64,000 nucleotides of DNA, from NCBI RefSeq assembly GCF_040712315.1, contig NC_134015.1:12110945-12174944 (forward strand). The letters run 5' to 3'. The number at the start of each line of letters is the position of its first letter. Position 1 is the first letter of the stretch. This document shows, one piece after another, positions 47,331 to 59,447 of the stretch. Source of the stretch: Castanea sativa (Eukaryota > Streptophyta > Magnoliopsida > Fagales > Fagaceae). The notes under the pieces were generated by a model. It was not told the origin of the DNA. It did not search any database and was given only the letters and a program-made list of their open reading frames with translations. The position numbers were made by a program, and so were the translations under genes.

Positions 47331-47652
47331 TCGTGAATGGAATAAAGTTTCAATATCCTTTCTTTATTTTTATTTTTGTTTTGGGAAAAATTATTTATAT
47401 ACTGTTAATGTCCAATCTCTCATATTTATTGTTATGTCTTTATATGGTAATGTATAGGATGAAAATCGGACTAGATGGGATCAGATCATGGATTTTCCAT
47501 TATCACCTCGTATTCTTTTTATGATGGGAAAAATTTATGTAGGATGGGAGTAGATAGTTTGCAGGGTAGAAGTATTTTATTATATCCCTAATTAATTAGG
47601 TGATTTTTTTTTTAAAGAAGGTGCCACTTAATATAATATTTATAAAACTAAG

Positions 47653-47655
<3 letters not shown>

Positions 47656-47722
<67 letters not shown>
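47656..47722. repeat. (AT)n microsatellite
   Basis: About 33 uninterrupted TA units, the longest in the window. Confidence 0.95.
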
Positions 47723-47724
<2 letters not shown>

Positions 47725-48189
47725 GTTCTTAAAAATAAGAGTCCAAATTGGATAAGGAAGGGTGTAAAACTCATGGTTTATACCATTCAATTAGAGATTT
47801 CCACATTATCTTTTTGCTTAAAACTCAATACATTTTACCACATCTAATAACATCTTAATACACTTCTAATTTGGATGGATTTTCATATAAGCATTAGAAT
47901 TGATTCGGTGTGGTTATGTTTATTCTTTAATATGTAATATAATGATGTGGTATGTTGGGATTGGAGAGTGTAAAACTTAGGTTTTACACCACATCCTTAT
48001 AGAATTTAATCTCTAAAAATAAACCTAATACACAGATCTCACATTCCTAAAAATCTTATGAATTTCCTTATCAAACTAAACATGGAGATACTTATATTCT
48101 CGGATATTTAGGTTCTTTATCACATTCCCAATAATTTATTAGATACCATGGAAAAAAAGTATCTGATGCAAATTTTATTTGTTACGCAT

Positions 48190-48819
48190 TGATGATGTGC
48201 TAAAATCGTCAGTAAGTTGTAAGCTCCAAATCGCTCCAACGAGTACCTGTGGAATAAGAACAAATGGACCAAACAGAAGGCACCGGTGTGGTATTGGCCA
48301 AGAACCCTCTGAAGGTCAAGTTAGTGGATGAAAAATCTCTAAGAACTCTATAGTGAGAGAGCTCGGGATTTTCTACGTACCTGAGGAAAGTGGAGGTCTG
48401 GTGCTTATATAGTGATGAGTGGTGAATCAAAATCCCTTCAAAGTAGGGATCTTTTCTTGCTGGGAGGGTTTAGTACTTAGGGTTTCCAAGATTTATGAGT
48501 ACCTTTCCATATGAGGGTAATACAGGTGAGTAATGGGCTTTATCTTACGTATCACGCAAGATATTTCCATGTATAGACATTCATGGGGATCAAGCCACGC
48601 CATGCTGGACCCGTCGGCCTCTTTACCCTGTTGACCTCTTCACCCTCATTAGTTTACAAAGGTTCCCATCAGGTTATCATTGTGGGGTTGCCACTCGTGC
48701 TACCATTCCCCTTAATCTTTTAGATCGTTTTTATACAGCTAATGGGACTGTGGGCGCCATCCACATCTGTGTGTGATGTGTCCAGGGGTATTAAATCTCT
48801 GGCTAAAATACCCCTATCA
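48190..48819 (-). repeat. 3' LTR of the Tat-type element (complete)
   Basis: 630 bp from TGATGATGTG to CCCCTATCA. The last 250 bp match 54195-54444. A related LTR lies at 55236. Confidence 0.85.
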
Positions 48820-49293
48820 ACTGCCCCCTACTCTGTGGTACCGTTGGCTTTGGCTGACGGGCCGCGGAGTACATAAGTATTCATGATCATTAATTATGTG
48901 TTTTATTGGAGAAAGTGTCATTAAATGGTGTAAGTAACCCTACGTGGCACTTGCTGGTTGGCCTCATTTCTAATTGGAAGCGTTGCTTCGTATGTCATGC
49001 CCCTCCTCTTTATAAATAGTCCCCCTCCCCCCCCCCCCTTTTAGTTATTACTTATACCTTGCTGTTTATTTCCTTAAGAGCTCTAGAGATTAGAACTGCT
49101 GTGCTGTGCAACAGTCATTTGCGTGCTCCGTCATCTTTTAGGAAACTGTTAGCTCGAGCCGTCGTTCGTACCTCGTAAGTTTCTTTGTCCTGCCTTGTTA
49201 TTATCTCCAATTTGTTTTCTTAGTTGGTCCTTACTTTCTTAGAGATCCATCAAGTAGGCTCTTAGAATACCTCCATCGCTTATAGGTGAATAA

Positions 49294-51569
49294 ATGTCAG
49301 GTGATAAAGAAGCAACAAGTGAATAGTTGTCGTCAATCCGTGAAGGCACGAGCTACGACGAGGTCTATCCGTTAGGGCGCGAGCCCGAGGAGGATGTAAC
49401 ATGGTCCCAAGAGAGGGATCCGTCTGCCTATTCCCCTGCCAAGAAGGAAAAGGAGTGTGAAGAGGGCGAGGAAGGGGAGGAAGAGGGAGCCAAGGAGGAA
49501 GATGATAAGGAAGGTGCCGAGGGTGACAGAGAGAAGGTAGGTCAAGCGGACGGTGACAGTCATAGGCCCTTCATCCTTCCTCTAATATGGAAAGTTAATG
49601 ATTTCTACTCAACTATGTCCCTAAACGTCTTTAATAAACTTCGTGATCGCTTCTAAATTCCAGAGAACATTCATATCCGTTTGCCTAAGAAATTTCAGAA
49701 GTGTTACTCTGGAAAGACAGCAGGCGTTGGTATGTTTGACGCCATGTTTGCTGCAGGACTGAGGCTGCCACTGACAAAGTTACATCATTAGTTAGCTAAC
49801 TACCTAGGTTTATTCGTCAGTCAAATAGCGCTCAACGCGTGGAGGATATTCATTGGAGCTGAAGTGCTCTGGAGCCAGCTTAGTGGTGGCAACCATCGGC
49901 TTATCCTTGACGAGTTCTTCTATTACTACAAGCCTCAGCAGATTTCTTTGTCTCAAGGTATTTATCATTTTTTGGCGAGGAAGATGTCGCTTAGGCTAGT
50001 GTCTGATATGCCCAACTCAAATAGGAATTGGAAGAACATATAGTTTTTTGTTGAAAGGACGGACTAGGTGTGTAGGCCTAAGGAATGGGATAGCATGCCC
50101 AACAGTTTTGATAATACTTAGGGTATAGTGAGGGAGTCAAGTGTGCCATCCGATTTTATTCTCACCACCCCGTCTTATTTTGTTATGTATCTAATATCCC
50201 TTCTTTTTCTTGCTTTTAGCTCAAGTCCGTCTGCAAATTATTGACGAACAGGAGGCTTTCATCTGTCGTGTTTTGGAGATTCCTTCGAACGAAGGAAGTG
50301 GAAGGATTTAGTCACCCTTGATACTCTCCACGCATTTTGTGGTGGCCCCAAACCGGCGCCAGTAGCCCGAGAGTTGCACGCTTTCTCCCGTTGACATAAG
50401 TCTTAAACCTTATACCCCTTCCAAATCGTCTACTTTCTTTCTAACATTCCTTGTCATCTCTTTACAGAAATGAATGCAGGTAGACAAAAGGGCCTTAGTG
50501 AGGAAGGCCACCGCCGCGCGTAAACAACAGAGGCAGGCTTTAGGGTAGACCCCTAAGGGGGCCACTAAAACCACCCTAAAGAGGAAAAACGATGACAAAG
50601 ACGGCAAGGACAACCTTCCGCCTAAGAAGGGGACAGGCCCGTCCGTTGGAGATCACCAATGGAAGTCTCCCTCTCCTCTTCCTCCCTATCACGGCATTGG
50701 GAAGGCTTAATGACGGGTAAGGGGCCCGTCATCTCTGACTTTGTCCATAGGCTGGTCACTCACAAGGACTACGCCGTTGAGATGGATAATTCGATCATCA
50801 GGGAGACTGATTTGGATCGCTGTGGTGAGCATTCCTCTGAGGACTTGGGGCTTCTGGCCTTTTTGACTTGTCACGGGTACATTTCCGTCGCTTATGGTAC
50901 TTGGTTTATTTTTTGCATTCTTGCTCTAACCGTCGATTCTTATTTCAGTAGTTGGTGTGCATAAAGGCCCTACAGGATAGGTGTGTGGCCAACGAAGGGG
51001 TGATCCAACGGTTCCGTAAGCGTCAAGAGATACAAAACAAGGAAAAGGCACAATATACATATGTCGTCCATACCCTTAACGAAGTGCTGATGGTGAAAAT
51101 TGCGGCGCTTACAGAGGAGACTCGTCAAGGGGTTGAGGCATAGAAGGCAAGGACCAATCTAGCAACGGAGCTGGTTGCTCTTCGTGAGCAGATGGAGAAA
51201 GCAAAAGCTGACGTTGTGGCGGAATTCTGAACCTTGCAACCTTACTTTGACTTGTGCATTGTTTATTATGGTGATGGGTTTGACGACTACTTGAAACAAG
51301 TTGGATCTATCTACCCCTACTTGGACTTGTCTAAGATTGCCATAGATGAGACCGTACCGCAAACACCTAGAGGAGATGACGTCGCCAGCGACGAGACTGA
51401 TGACTCTGTTCATACGGTTGAGCAGGAGGTGAAGGATGATGATGTGGTCCTTGTTCAGTTTGCCCCTAAGGGTCCTAACGCCCCCGTAGCTCCGTCCATT
51501 GTGGATCCGTGGTCTAGAGATGGCCCGGCTTCCGTGAACCCAACACTCTTTAATGCTTCTCTGTCTTGA
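49294..51569 (+). pseudogene. Antisense accessory ORF of a Tat element (putative gypsy-type transposon protein)
   Basis: The frame starts MSGDKEATSE at 49294 and hits a TAG. It then continues through an acidic Glu-rich region (about 49435-49540) and a domain with FYSTMSLNVFNKL, GMFDAMFAAGLRLPL and FVSQIALNAWRIF, of the family often named 'putative gypsy type transposon' (Transposase_28). Further stops lie at about 49655, 49790 and 50041. The C-terminal part (51234-51569) is Asp/Glu-rich and ends NPTLFNASLS. It is non-functional. Its role in intact elements is unknown. Confidence 0.65.
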
Positions 51570-51738
51570 TTCCCCCCTTCCCCTTTTTTAAGTTGTATCT
51601 AAATCCTATTTTTTATGAGTTCATTTGTCAGACAATAGTGAATGCCCTTTTGGTTTTGGGGCTTTTATGTAAAAGATTTTACCCCTTGGGTTTTTATCCA
51701 ATGTTTTTATTCGTTGCTTGCACCTGTGGTTTTATTTT

Positions 51739-52558
51739 ATTGGTTGATCGTGAATATACCCCCGTCACATGTGTATCATCAATATTTTACTCCATCCGTT
51801 CGTCCTGTGGGACTTATAATATTTTGCAAACCAAGTACCCGTAGGTAGGACTTGGTAGAAATTTAACAACTAAGGCATCCGTCCATCCACCTCGTAGGTA
51901 GGATTTGGTGAAATTTAAAGAACAGGTACTTGTCCGTTGGTAGGACTTGGCAAAATTTTAAAGGTTAGGTACTCGTTCGTCCACCCTGCAAGTAGGACTT
52001 AGTAAGATTTCTAAGACCAGGTACCCGTCGGTATCCTTGGTCGTCTGTCCACCCTGTAGGTAGGACTTAATAAAATTTCCAAGACTAGGTACTCGTCAGT
52101 ATCCGTGGTCGTCCGTCTACCCCATAGGTAGGACTTAGGAGAATTTTTATTGGTTGATCGTGAATATACCCCCGTCACATGTGTATCATCAATATTTTAC
52201 TCCATCCGTTCATCCTGTGGGACTTATAATATTTTGCAAACCAAGTACCCGTAGGTAGGACTTGGTAGAAATTTAACAACTAAGGCATCCGTCCATCCAC
52301 CTCGTAGGTAGGATTTGGTGAAATTTAAAGAACAGGTACTTGTCCGTTGGTAGGACTTGGCAAAATTTTAAAGGTTAGGTACTCGTTCGTCCACCCTGCA
52401 AGTAGGACTTAGTAAGATTTCTAAGACCAGGTACCCGTCGGTATCCTTGGTCGTCTGTCCACCCCGTAGGTAGGACTTAATAAAATTTTCAAGACTAGGT
52501 ACCTGTCAGTATCCGTGGTCATCCGTCCACCCCATAGGTAGGACTTAGGAGAATTTTT
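51739..52558. repeat. 410-bp direct tandem repeat with inner ~50-bp units
   Basis: 'tggttgatcgtgaatatacc' occurs at 51741 and 52151, and the 410 bp after each are nearly identical. Within each lie five or six shorter units of the form 'gtaggtaggacttggtaaaatt' with 'ggtactcgtc'. It lies between the accessory ORF and the integrase and creates the repetitive minus-strand frame near 52421-52675. Confidence 0.9.
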
Positions 52559-52799
52559 TATGACCAGGTACTCGTCGGTATCTGTGGTCGTTCGTCCACC
52601 CTGTAGGTAGGACTTAGAGCGAATTGGATGGTCCACTGAAGGGTAGAGAATAGAGCAACATTTTTGATAATGCATCCAAGTCTTATTAATAATAGAAAGA
52701 GTTTAAAAAAGGAACTTAACATCCTTAGAATCTCATCATCTCTTGTTAACCTTAATAATAAAAAAGAAAAAGAAAGCAATAAAATGAGCTGCTTCTAAT

Positions 52800-54010
52800 T
52801 ACTATTGGTAGTACTTCCTCGAGTGTTCGGTGTTTCATAGGTGATGGAGTTTCTAGCAATCGAGGGTTTCCAGGTAGTAGGTCCTTTTTCTATGATAGTT
52901 GACAATCTTATAGGGTCCCTCACAATTGGGGCCCAGCTTGCTTTGTGAGGAATCTCTAGTGGTCGTTGTTACCTTTCCTAGGACTAGGTCCCTAACTTAA
53001 AAGTGACGAGACCTGACCTTGGTGTTGTAGTGCTTTGCCATCAAATCCTAATAACGGGCCATCATTTGTTCTGACATTGCTCTGACTTCATCAAAGAGAT
53101 CTAATTGTAGGCATCCCTTCCTTGTTCTTTTCTTCATTGTGGTGGGACACTCGATAGTTGGTCAGTCCAACTTCTGCTAGGATGATGGCTTCATGTCCGT
53201 ATACGAGGCAGAAGGGTGTCTCGCCCATAGATGTGCGAGTCATTGTCCTATATGCCCACAAGACGCTGGGTAGCTCATCTAGCCATATACCCTTTGCCCC
53301 CTTAAGCTGAGTCTTGAACATCTTGAGCAGGGATCGGTTTGTGACTTCAACTTGCTCGTTGGCAAAAGTTCCTGAATGCGTCGTTGTCAAACTGCTTTCC
53401 ATTGTCAGAGACGAGGACCCTGGGGATTCCAAAACGGCAGATGATGCTTATCTAGACGAAACTCTAGAAATTCTTCTCTGTTATAGTGGCCAATGGTTCT
53501 GCCTTAACCCATTTGGTGAAGTAGTCGATCCCCTCGATGAGGAACTTAAGCTGCCGTATGGCAATGGGGAAAGGTCCTACTGTGTCCAGTCTCCATTAGG
53601 CGAACGGCCAGGAGGCGCTCATTAGTGTAAGTTCCTCAGTTGGTTGCCTCATGACCTTGCTGAAGTATTGGCATTTGTCACATGCCTTTATGTAAGACTG
53701 GGCGTCCTTTTACATAGTGTGCCAGTAGTATCTAGCCCGTATCATCTTGGACTAATGAGTGTGCCCCTAAGTGATTCCCGCATATTCCTTCGTGTACTTC
53801 TCTTATGACATAGTCTGCTTTGATGGGGGTTAGGCATCTCAAATATGAACGGGAGAAACCCCTTTTGTAAAGGACATCCCCAATCATTAGGAAACGCGAG
53901 GATTGCACCTTTAGTTTACGAGAAGTGTTACAGTCTTCTGGCAATGTCCTGTTCTTGAGGTAGGATACGATTGGTGTCGTCCAGTCGGTCCCCAGGAGGA
54001 TAACCTGCAC
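52800..54010 (-). pseudogene. Broken integrase of the Tat-type element
   Basis: On the minus strand, 54010-53732 encodes the zinc-binding part (ADYVIREVHEGICGNH). 53640-53440 encodes the catalytic core with stops (RQLKFLIEGIDYFTKWVKAE, later IPRVLVSDNGKQFD). 53432-53091 encodes the core end (LPSVLWAYRTMTRTSMGETP, then FCLVYGHEAI). 53050-52800 encodes the C-terminal part. Several in-frame stops and shifts break it. Confidence 0.85.
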
Positions 54011-54194
54011 CTCTATTTTGTCAATGGTAGGGGAATATTGGACAATGGCTAGTACCTAATCAGTAACGCCCGTATGTTCTGTGGATGCAGCTTTGGCCAA
54101 GTGGTCTGCTTGTTCATTCTTTTTCTTTGGAACTTGCACAAACGTAGCCGAGAATTCCTCACTCATACTGCTTCTAATTATACTCAACTATGCT

Positions 54195-54444
54195 TTCATA
54201 CAGGCATTTGTGGGGATCAAGCCAAGTCATGCTGGACCCGTTGGCTTCTTCACCCATCGGCCTCTTCACCCCGTCGGTCTACAGAGGTTCCCGTCAAGTT
54301 ATCACTGTGGGGTTACCGCTTGTGCTGCCGTCCCCCTTGATCTTTTAGTTCGTTTTCATACAGTTGACGGGGCTGTGGGCGCCATTGGCTTCATTGTGTG
54401 ATGTGTCCAGGGGTATTAAATCTCTGGCTAAAATACCCCTATCA
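54195..54444 (-). repeat. Truncated 5' LTR of the Tat-type element
   Basis: It matches the last 250 bp of the LTR at 48190-48819 and then runs directly into integrase-side sequence, so one deletion removed the rest of the LTR and most of gag-pol. Confidence 0.8.
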
Positions 54445-54449
54445 CGCAT

Positions 54450-55235
54450 CTATTTAATGATGGGAGTCCAATTAATAGTAAATTACATGTGAAATCAATA
54501 AAGAAAAATGTTTATCGAGAGTATTAATAGTTAATACACTAGTTCTATTGGAATTTGATGTTTACAACATATTAATTAAACTCAAAAGCTATGAAAGTTA
54601 CGTGTTATCTAACTGCAACTTATTTGGTTTGGTTAATTTGGGTTGGTATGACATCAACCTCAATGCTAACCTCAATGAAGTTTCTTAGTAATGACCTTAT
54701 CCCATTAGGTCAAGAATCATTTTCAAAATTTCGTAAATTATAGGGAAGTTGTGAAGTTCATCCGTTGGAAAAAAATTTATGGAGATTAGTCCATGATTTA
54801 CAACTACATGCATATCGCTTTCTTTTTTTCATGAAAATAAAAGGAATGACAAAGTGAAAGAATTCGCCTTTTTGGGGGAACTAGGTCCACTTATTTTAAT
54901 AATTTAGAGATCTTAGACAATCTTCAAATAAAAGTTTTCCAAATATCTTTTTTGATTATCCATTTTTTTAATGAATTTAATAGTCATACTTTTGCTAGCA
55001 AGATAGCATTAGATTTGCATGTAATTTTGCGGACCTGAAGAGCCAAGTCAATTGAGTGAACAAATAATATAACAATTAATTAAAGACTTTAAAGTCCCAA
55101 AAAAATAAAGTCCCTTTTTCTTTACGATGAGTCATTCTATATCATTTTTGAGTTAAATAAATGCAAAATGCCCTAAAAAAAGAAGGTACCAAAAGGCACT
55201 TGGCCTATCAATTATCAAGATTTGGCCATAACTCC
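54450..55235. other. Flank of unit B shared with unit A
   Basis: No gene is seen. 54920-55150 aligns with 15870-16260 ('agcaagatagcattaga', 'gagtgaacaa', 'gtcattctatatcat'). Confidence 0.55.
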
Positions 55236-55801
55236 TGATGATGCACAAAATTGTCAGTGAGTTGATCGTCCACACGCATGCCAATTAGGGTACCTGAAGA
55301 CCTACAAAGAGCACAGGCGTGATGCTGGCCAAAGATCCTCTAGAGATTAAGTTAGTGATAGAAGAATCTTCAATAACCCAAAAAGTGTAAGAACTAGGAA
55401 ATTGCACGTACCTTGAAGAAAATGAGACTTGGTGCTTATATAATGGTGTATGGTTGACTAAGATCCCATGAACGTAGGATCTTTTCTTATAGAGAAGATA
55501 TGAAGCTAATGTTCTAAGATCTTAGGGCTTTACTTCTCATTCTAAGAGGATACAAATATGTAGAAGGATCTTTGGACGTGGTATGCAAGTTTTTTTTTCA
55601 TATAGAGATGCATGAGTGGAGAACACGCAAATGGCGTGGGACTAAGTGTAATCCACCGTTATACCGGATAACCCGACAGGAGAAATGGATGGAGTAGGGA
55701 AGTGTCCTCGTTGGTGTCAAACTTGAAGAGGGACCTCCAACCCGAAGGGTATCCTTACCCCCGAAGGATACTCTAAAACCGAAGGGTACTTTTATATTTC
55801 A
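55236..55801. mobile_element. Solo-LTR-like copy related to the LTR at 48190
   Basis: It starts TGATGATGCACAAAATTGTC and follows the order of the 48190 LTR ('cgtacct', 'ttggtgcttatataatgg', 'taggatcttttctt'). The right end near 55801 is not certain and I see no target duplication, so it may be truncated. It splits the homology between the flanks of units A and B and so came after the duplication. Confidence 0.65.
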
Positions 55802-56140
55802 TTATTAGATGTCATGTAGAATTCATTGCTAAGTTTTCAATATAACAACAATAACCTTAATCCCAAATTTTGAAGCTGATAGTTTAGTTTTCTATATTGG
55901 TCAAAATTTCTAATTGCTGGAATTCTTGAGAAAATGGAAGGAGATCAGAAAATGTAAAATCTTCTCAAAGTTTGGTTATTTTAAGGGACTTCATGGTAAA
56001 GTTAGAACAAAACTCTTGCAAGAAAAAGTTTGGCATAACTATGAAGTTTTCCAGACATTTGACGTATCTTCATGCATGCATGCATATATGGCAATGACAA
56101 AGAAAGTTATGACTAATTCAGTAGAGGCAACTGAGGCATG

Positions 56141-56206
56141 CCTCTTTCTCAGCGTATACGAAATGCTAATGCGCATTAGCATTTCGTAAACGCTGAGAAA
56201 GAAGCG
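56141..56206. repeat. 66-bp near-perfect palindrome
   Basis: Two 33-bp arms with two mismatches and no spacer, centred on AATGC/GCATT ('gaaatgctaatgcgcattag' lies at the core). It begins exactly where the similarity to unit A ('gaggcaactaagacatag' near 16650) breaks off. Confidence 0.9.
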
Positions 56207-56610
56207 TGAAACCATGTTGCATTTATGGGAGATAAGTCTATGTGCTTTCCACGTAATTTTGTCTCCACTGATCTCATTTCTTACTTCTTTTCCCTATTTT
56301 TCTTCTTCAGCTAGGTCTGTCGTGATATTATATTACGCCGTAATATTACATTATTATAATTACATTAATATAATCTCAATACAAAAATACAATGTTATAT
56401 TGTTTAGAAAGATGATGAAATTAAGATGTTATATATGTGTAGAGAGGGAAAATTCCCGACCTATCACAAGCTGACACATCATACTACCAAGTCCACAAAA
56501 TACAGCCAATTACAAGGCGCCACGTATTGCTGCTAGGTTTTTCCATCACTATTCGGATTCCAATAGAAATTTGCCAAGTGTCATTGAAATAAAGGCATGA
56601 AACTGCATCA

Positions 56611-56700
56611 GCATGTGTAAGCGATGACACAAGCAGCCCTGCACGTGTAAGCGATGACACAAGCAATCCAGCACGTGTAAGCGATGACAAAAGCGGACCA
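56611..56700. repeat. Three 30-bp tandem units in the LTR
   Basis: The units start at 56611, 56641 and 56671, each of the form 'gcacgtgtaagcgatgacac'. The second and third contain CACGTG (G-box core); the first has CATGTG. They lie 70-160 bp upstream of the LTR TATA box and may act as enhancer units. Confidence 0.85.
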
Positions 56701-56765
56701 ATCAAGCTATGACAAGTGTCACCAATCAAACTCCGCCATGTGTCGCTCACCTACCCCTAAACTCC

Positions 56766-56773
56766 TATAAATA
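56766..56773 (+). promoter_or_regulatory. TATA box of the 5' LTR
   Basis: TATAAATA in a C-rich context ('actcctataaataaaagcc'), followed by sequence that looks like a transcribed leader up to the primer-binding site at 57410. Confidence 0.6.
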
Positions 56774-57495
56774 AAAGCCTTCCTAAGACATTTGGGAGGA
56801 CAGACAGACAGGACACACAGAACAGAGAGAAGGAAGAAGATATCTTGAGTTCAGAAACCCAGAAGCTCTGCCAGGATCAAACCTCAAAGCCTCCAAGAAT
56901 TTCAAGAACTTCAACCTCGAATACAAACAACATTCGAAGCAAAATCATCCAAACTACTCGTCCAGATCTCAAAGTTCACTAGAACCAAGCTCAAAAGCCT
57001 TCAGAAACCTCAACAAACCACAAATTGGTGAAGCTCTATGGATTCAAGCCTCCAAAGCCCTGAAGAATTTCTACCACAAACCTTGAAACACGAAGAACAC
57101 ACGAAAAACACGAAGAACACGAAGAACAAAGAATTTCTAACAAGCTCATAGTCAGAGATTCATTGTAATTCCGTTTCAAAGATCTTCGATCCATTCCTCA
57201 GCTAAATTGAAGAATATCTTATGTTCAAATCAAAATCACATTACCACAATTACAATCAATAAATCTTTCAAGGGGATCGAATCAGAGGATCACTCTTTTG
57301 TAATTACAGAGAATTGTACCACACATTTATCAATACAAATTTGTATTTGTGAAACTATTTTACTTGTTTGATTTATTTCGAACTAAGAAATTTAGTCGTC
57401 TACAAATTCTGGCACGCCCAGTGGGACATCTCTGCCTCTCATCTCATTCTTCTTCAAAGAAAAAAAAAGATTTCATCATCTTGCTACCAACTTCA

Positions 57496-59313
57496 ATGGC
57501 CTCTAGCAAGAACATTCAAGCTTCAACAATAGCTACTTCAATTAAACTTGGTACGGCTACCACCAACAGTTACATTGGAGTAATCAATTGTAGCCAACCT
57601 AAAGCTCACAATAAGCTTCAATCTCAATCAACCGAGGAAGCCAAGGTCCAGACAATCATCTCTTTAGACCCTCTTAAAAGAAACAAGGTCATCAACAAAG
57701 ACATCTCCATCTTGGAACACCTCAAGTATGGGGGCAAATCCCCTTCTTCCTTCATAAGAAGCTGGTCGCACGATTTCTCTCTCATCAAAGGGAACCCAAA
57801 AGATGAGATTTCACGTGCTCACTTCAATTCACTTCCTTCTCCATCATCTGTGGAAGTTGTGTCAGTCATGATGACTAACACCTCTACCATGGAAGAAAAG
57901 ATGGCTGAAATGGAACAAAGGGTCGTCCTTCTCACAAAAGCACTTGAAGATAAGGACCTCCAAATTGCAACTTTAATGAACAAACTCGAAGTACAAGATC
58001 TTGGTGAATCAAGCCATGGTCATAAATTCGCATCTGCGAAGGATGATGAAGGGAAAGAAATTAAAAACACTCCCCGACAGGAACAATCCACCTCAATGGC
58101 CTCAATATCTGTCCAACAACTGTAGGACATGATAACGAATACCATACGAGCACAATATGGAGGTTCTTCTACAAATTCTCTCTTATATTCAAAACCCTAT
58201 ACGAAGCGCATTGACAATATGAGAATGCCAAATGGGTATCAACCCCCTAAGTTCTTGCAATTTGATGGAAAGGGAAACCCTAAGCAACACATTGCTCACT
58301 TTGTAGAAACTTGCGAGAACACAGGGACTCAAGGAGGCCTCTTTGTAAAGCAGTTTGTTCGTTCACTAAAAAGGAATGCCTTTGATTGGTATACAGACTT
58401 AGAACCCAAGTCAATCGATAGTTGGGAACAACTTGAAAGGGAGTTCCTCAACCGGTTCTACAGCACACGCCGTACGGTAAGCATGATGGAGCTTACCAAT
58501 ACTAAGCAGTGGAAAGACGAGCCCGTTGTTGACTATATCAATCGATGGCGTTCTTTAAGTCTAGACTGTAAGGATAGACTTTCTGAAATATCTGCTGTAG
58601 AAATGTGCATCCAAGGCATGCACTGGGGACTTCTGTACATGCTGCAAGGGATAAAACCCCGAACATTAGAAGAATTGGCAACTCGTGCGCACAACATGGA
58701 ATTGAGTATCTCTTGCCATGAAAATACAAAACCTCCCATACCTGAGGAAAGCAGAAAGGAAGTAAAGATGAATGACAGAAATGCAAAAGGCAATCTCAAA
58801 GACCCAATAACTATTAACACTACCATAGTTAAGGTTCCAAGGGGAGGAGCAAAGACAAATGAAAAACAACTTGAAAGATGGCAAAAGAACGAAGTGCGTC
58901 GTCTGACCTTTAAGGAACGTGAGCAAAAATCATATCCGTTCCTCGATGAAGATGTGCCAAACATCTTAGAACAACTATTGCAATTACAGCTGGTTGAATT
59001 GCCAGAATGCAAGCGACCAGAAGACATAGGGAAAGTTGATGACCCTAACTACTGCAAATATCATCGCATCATTGGCCACCCAATTCAAAAATGCTTTGTC
59101 TTCAAAGAACAAATCATGAAGCTTGCCAAAGAAAACAAGATTGATCTAGACCTTGATGAAGTTGTCGGGTCAAACCATGTGACCATTGCTTGTGATGTAC
59201 TTCCAACTTTTTGGCAGGGGGCAAACACCAATAAGGCTTACAAATTGATTGACAATGAGGGTGTAAGGATCGGCCCCATCAATGGAAAGTTCCTCAAACG
59301 CTTCTATGCTTGA
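57496..59313 (+). pseudogene. Retrotransposon Gag with one in-frame TAG
   Basis: The frame starts MASSKNIQAS and would give 605 residues, but TAG stands at 58123-58125 (SVQQL, stop, DMI), one transition from CAG. Before it is a coiled-coil-like region (MEEKMAEMEQRVVLLTKALE). After it is the Retrotrans_gag domain (YQPPKFLQFDGKGNPKQHIA, FVRSLKRNAFDWYTDLEP, FLNRFYSTRRTVSMMELTNT). A CxxHx4Hx4C knuckle-like motif (CKYHRIIGHPIQKC) replaces a classical zinc knuckle. The rest is open, so this is a young element. Long minus-strand frames across 58533-59027 are shadows. Confidence 0.85.
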
Positions 59314-59447
59314 AAATCAAGAATTGCTCCTCGGTAAGAGCTTAAACTACCCACTACAGCACTACAAGGGTACATGATGTTTTCCCACTACCTTTGAAAG
59401 TGCACAAATAAAGAGAAATTAATCCCACTCTATGTCACCATTTGTGA

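Larger units (their letters stand above)
48190..54444 (-). mobile_element. Tat-type Gypsy LTR retrotransposon, internally deleted
   Basis: The element is flanked by CGCAT on both sides (48185-48189 and 54445-54449) and has TG...CA termini. The complete LTR is on the left (48190-48819). 'gtagggggcagt' abuts it when read on the minus strand and is the polypurine tract, so the element runs on the minus strand. The right (5') LTR is only about 250 bp (54195-54444), and gag, protease, reverse transcriptase and the primer site are missing. Remaining parts are a broken integrase (52800-54010, minus) and an antisense accessory ORF (49294-51569, plus). This antisense ORF next to the 3' LTR is characteristic of the Tat lineage. 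Confidence 0.85.

Noticed and set aside
52421..52779. Repetitive minus-strand frames
   Set aside because: They are produced by the 410-bp/50-bp tandem repeats and not by a conserved gene.
58533..59027. 164-aa minus-strand frame
   Set aside because: It is the antisense shadow of the gag frame, with low-complexity Ser/Cys content and no family resemblance.
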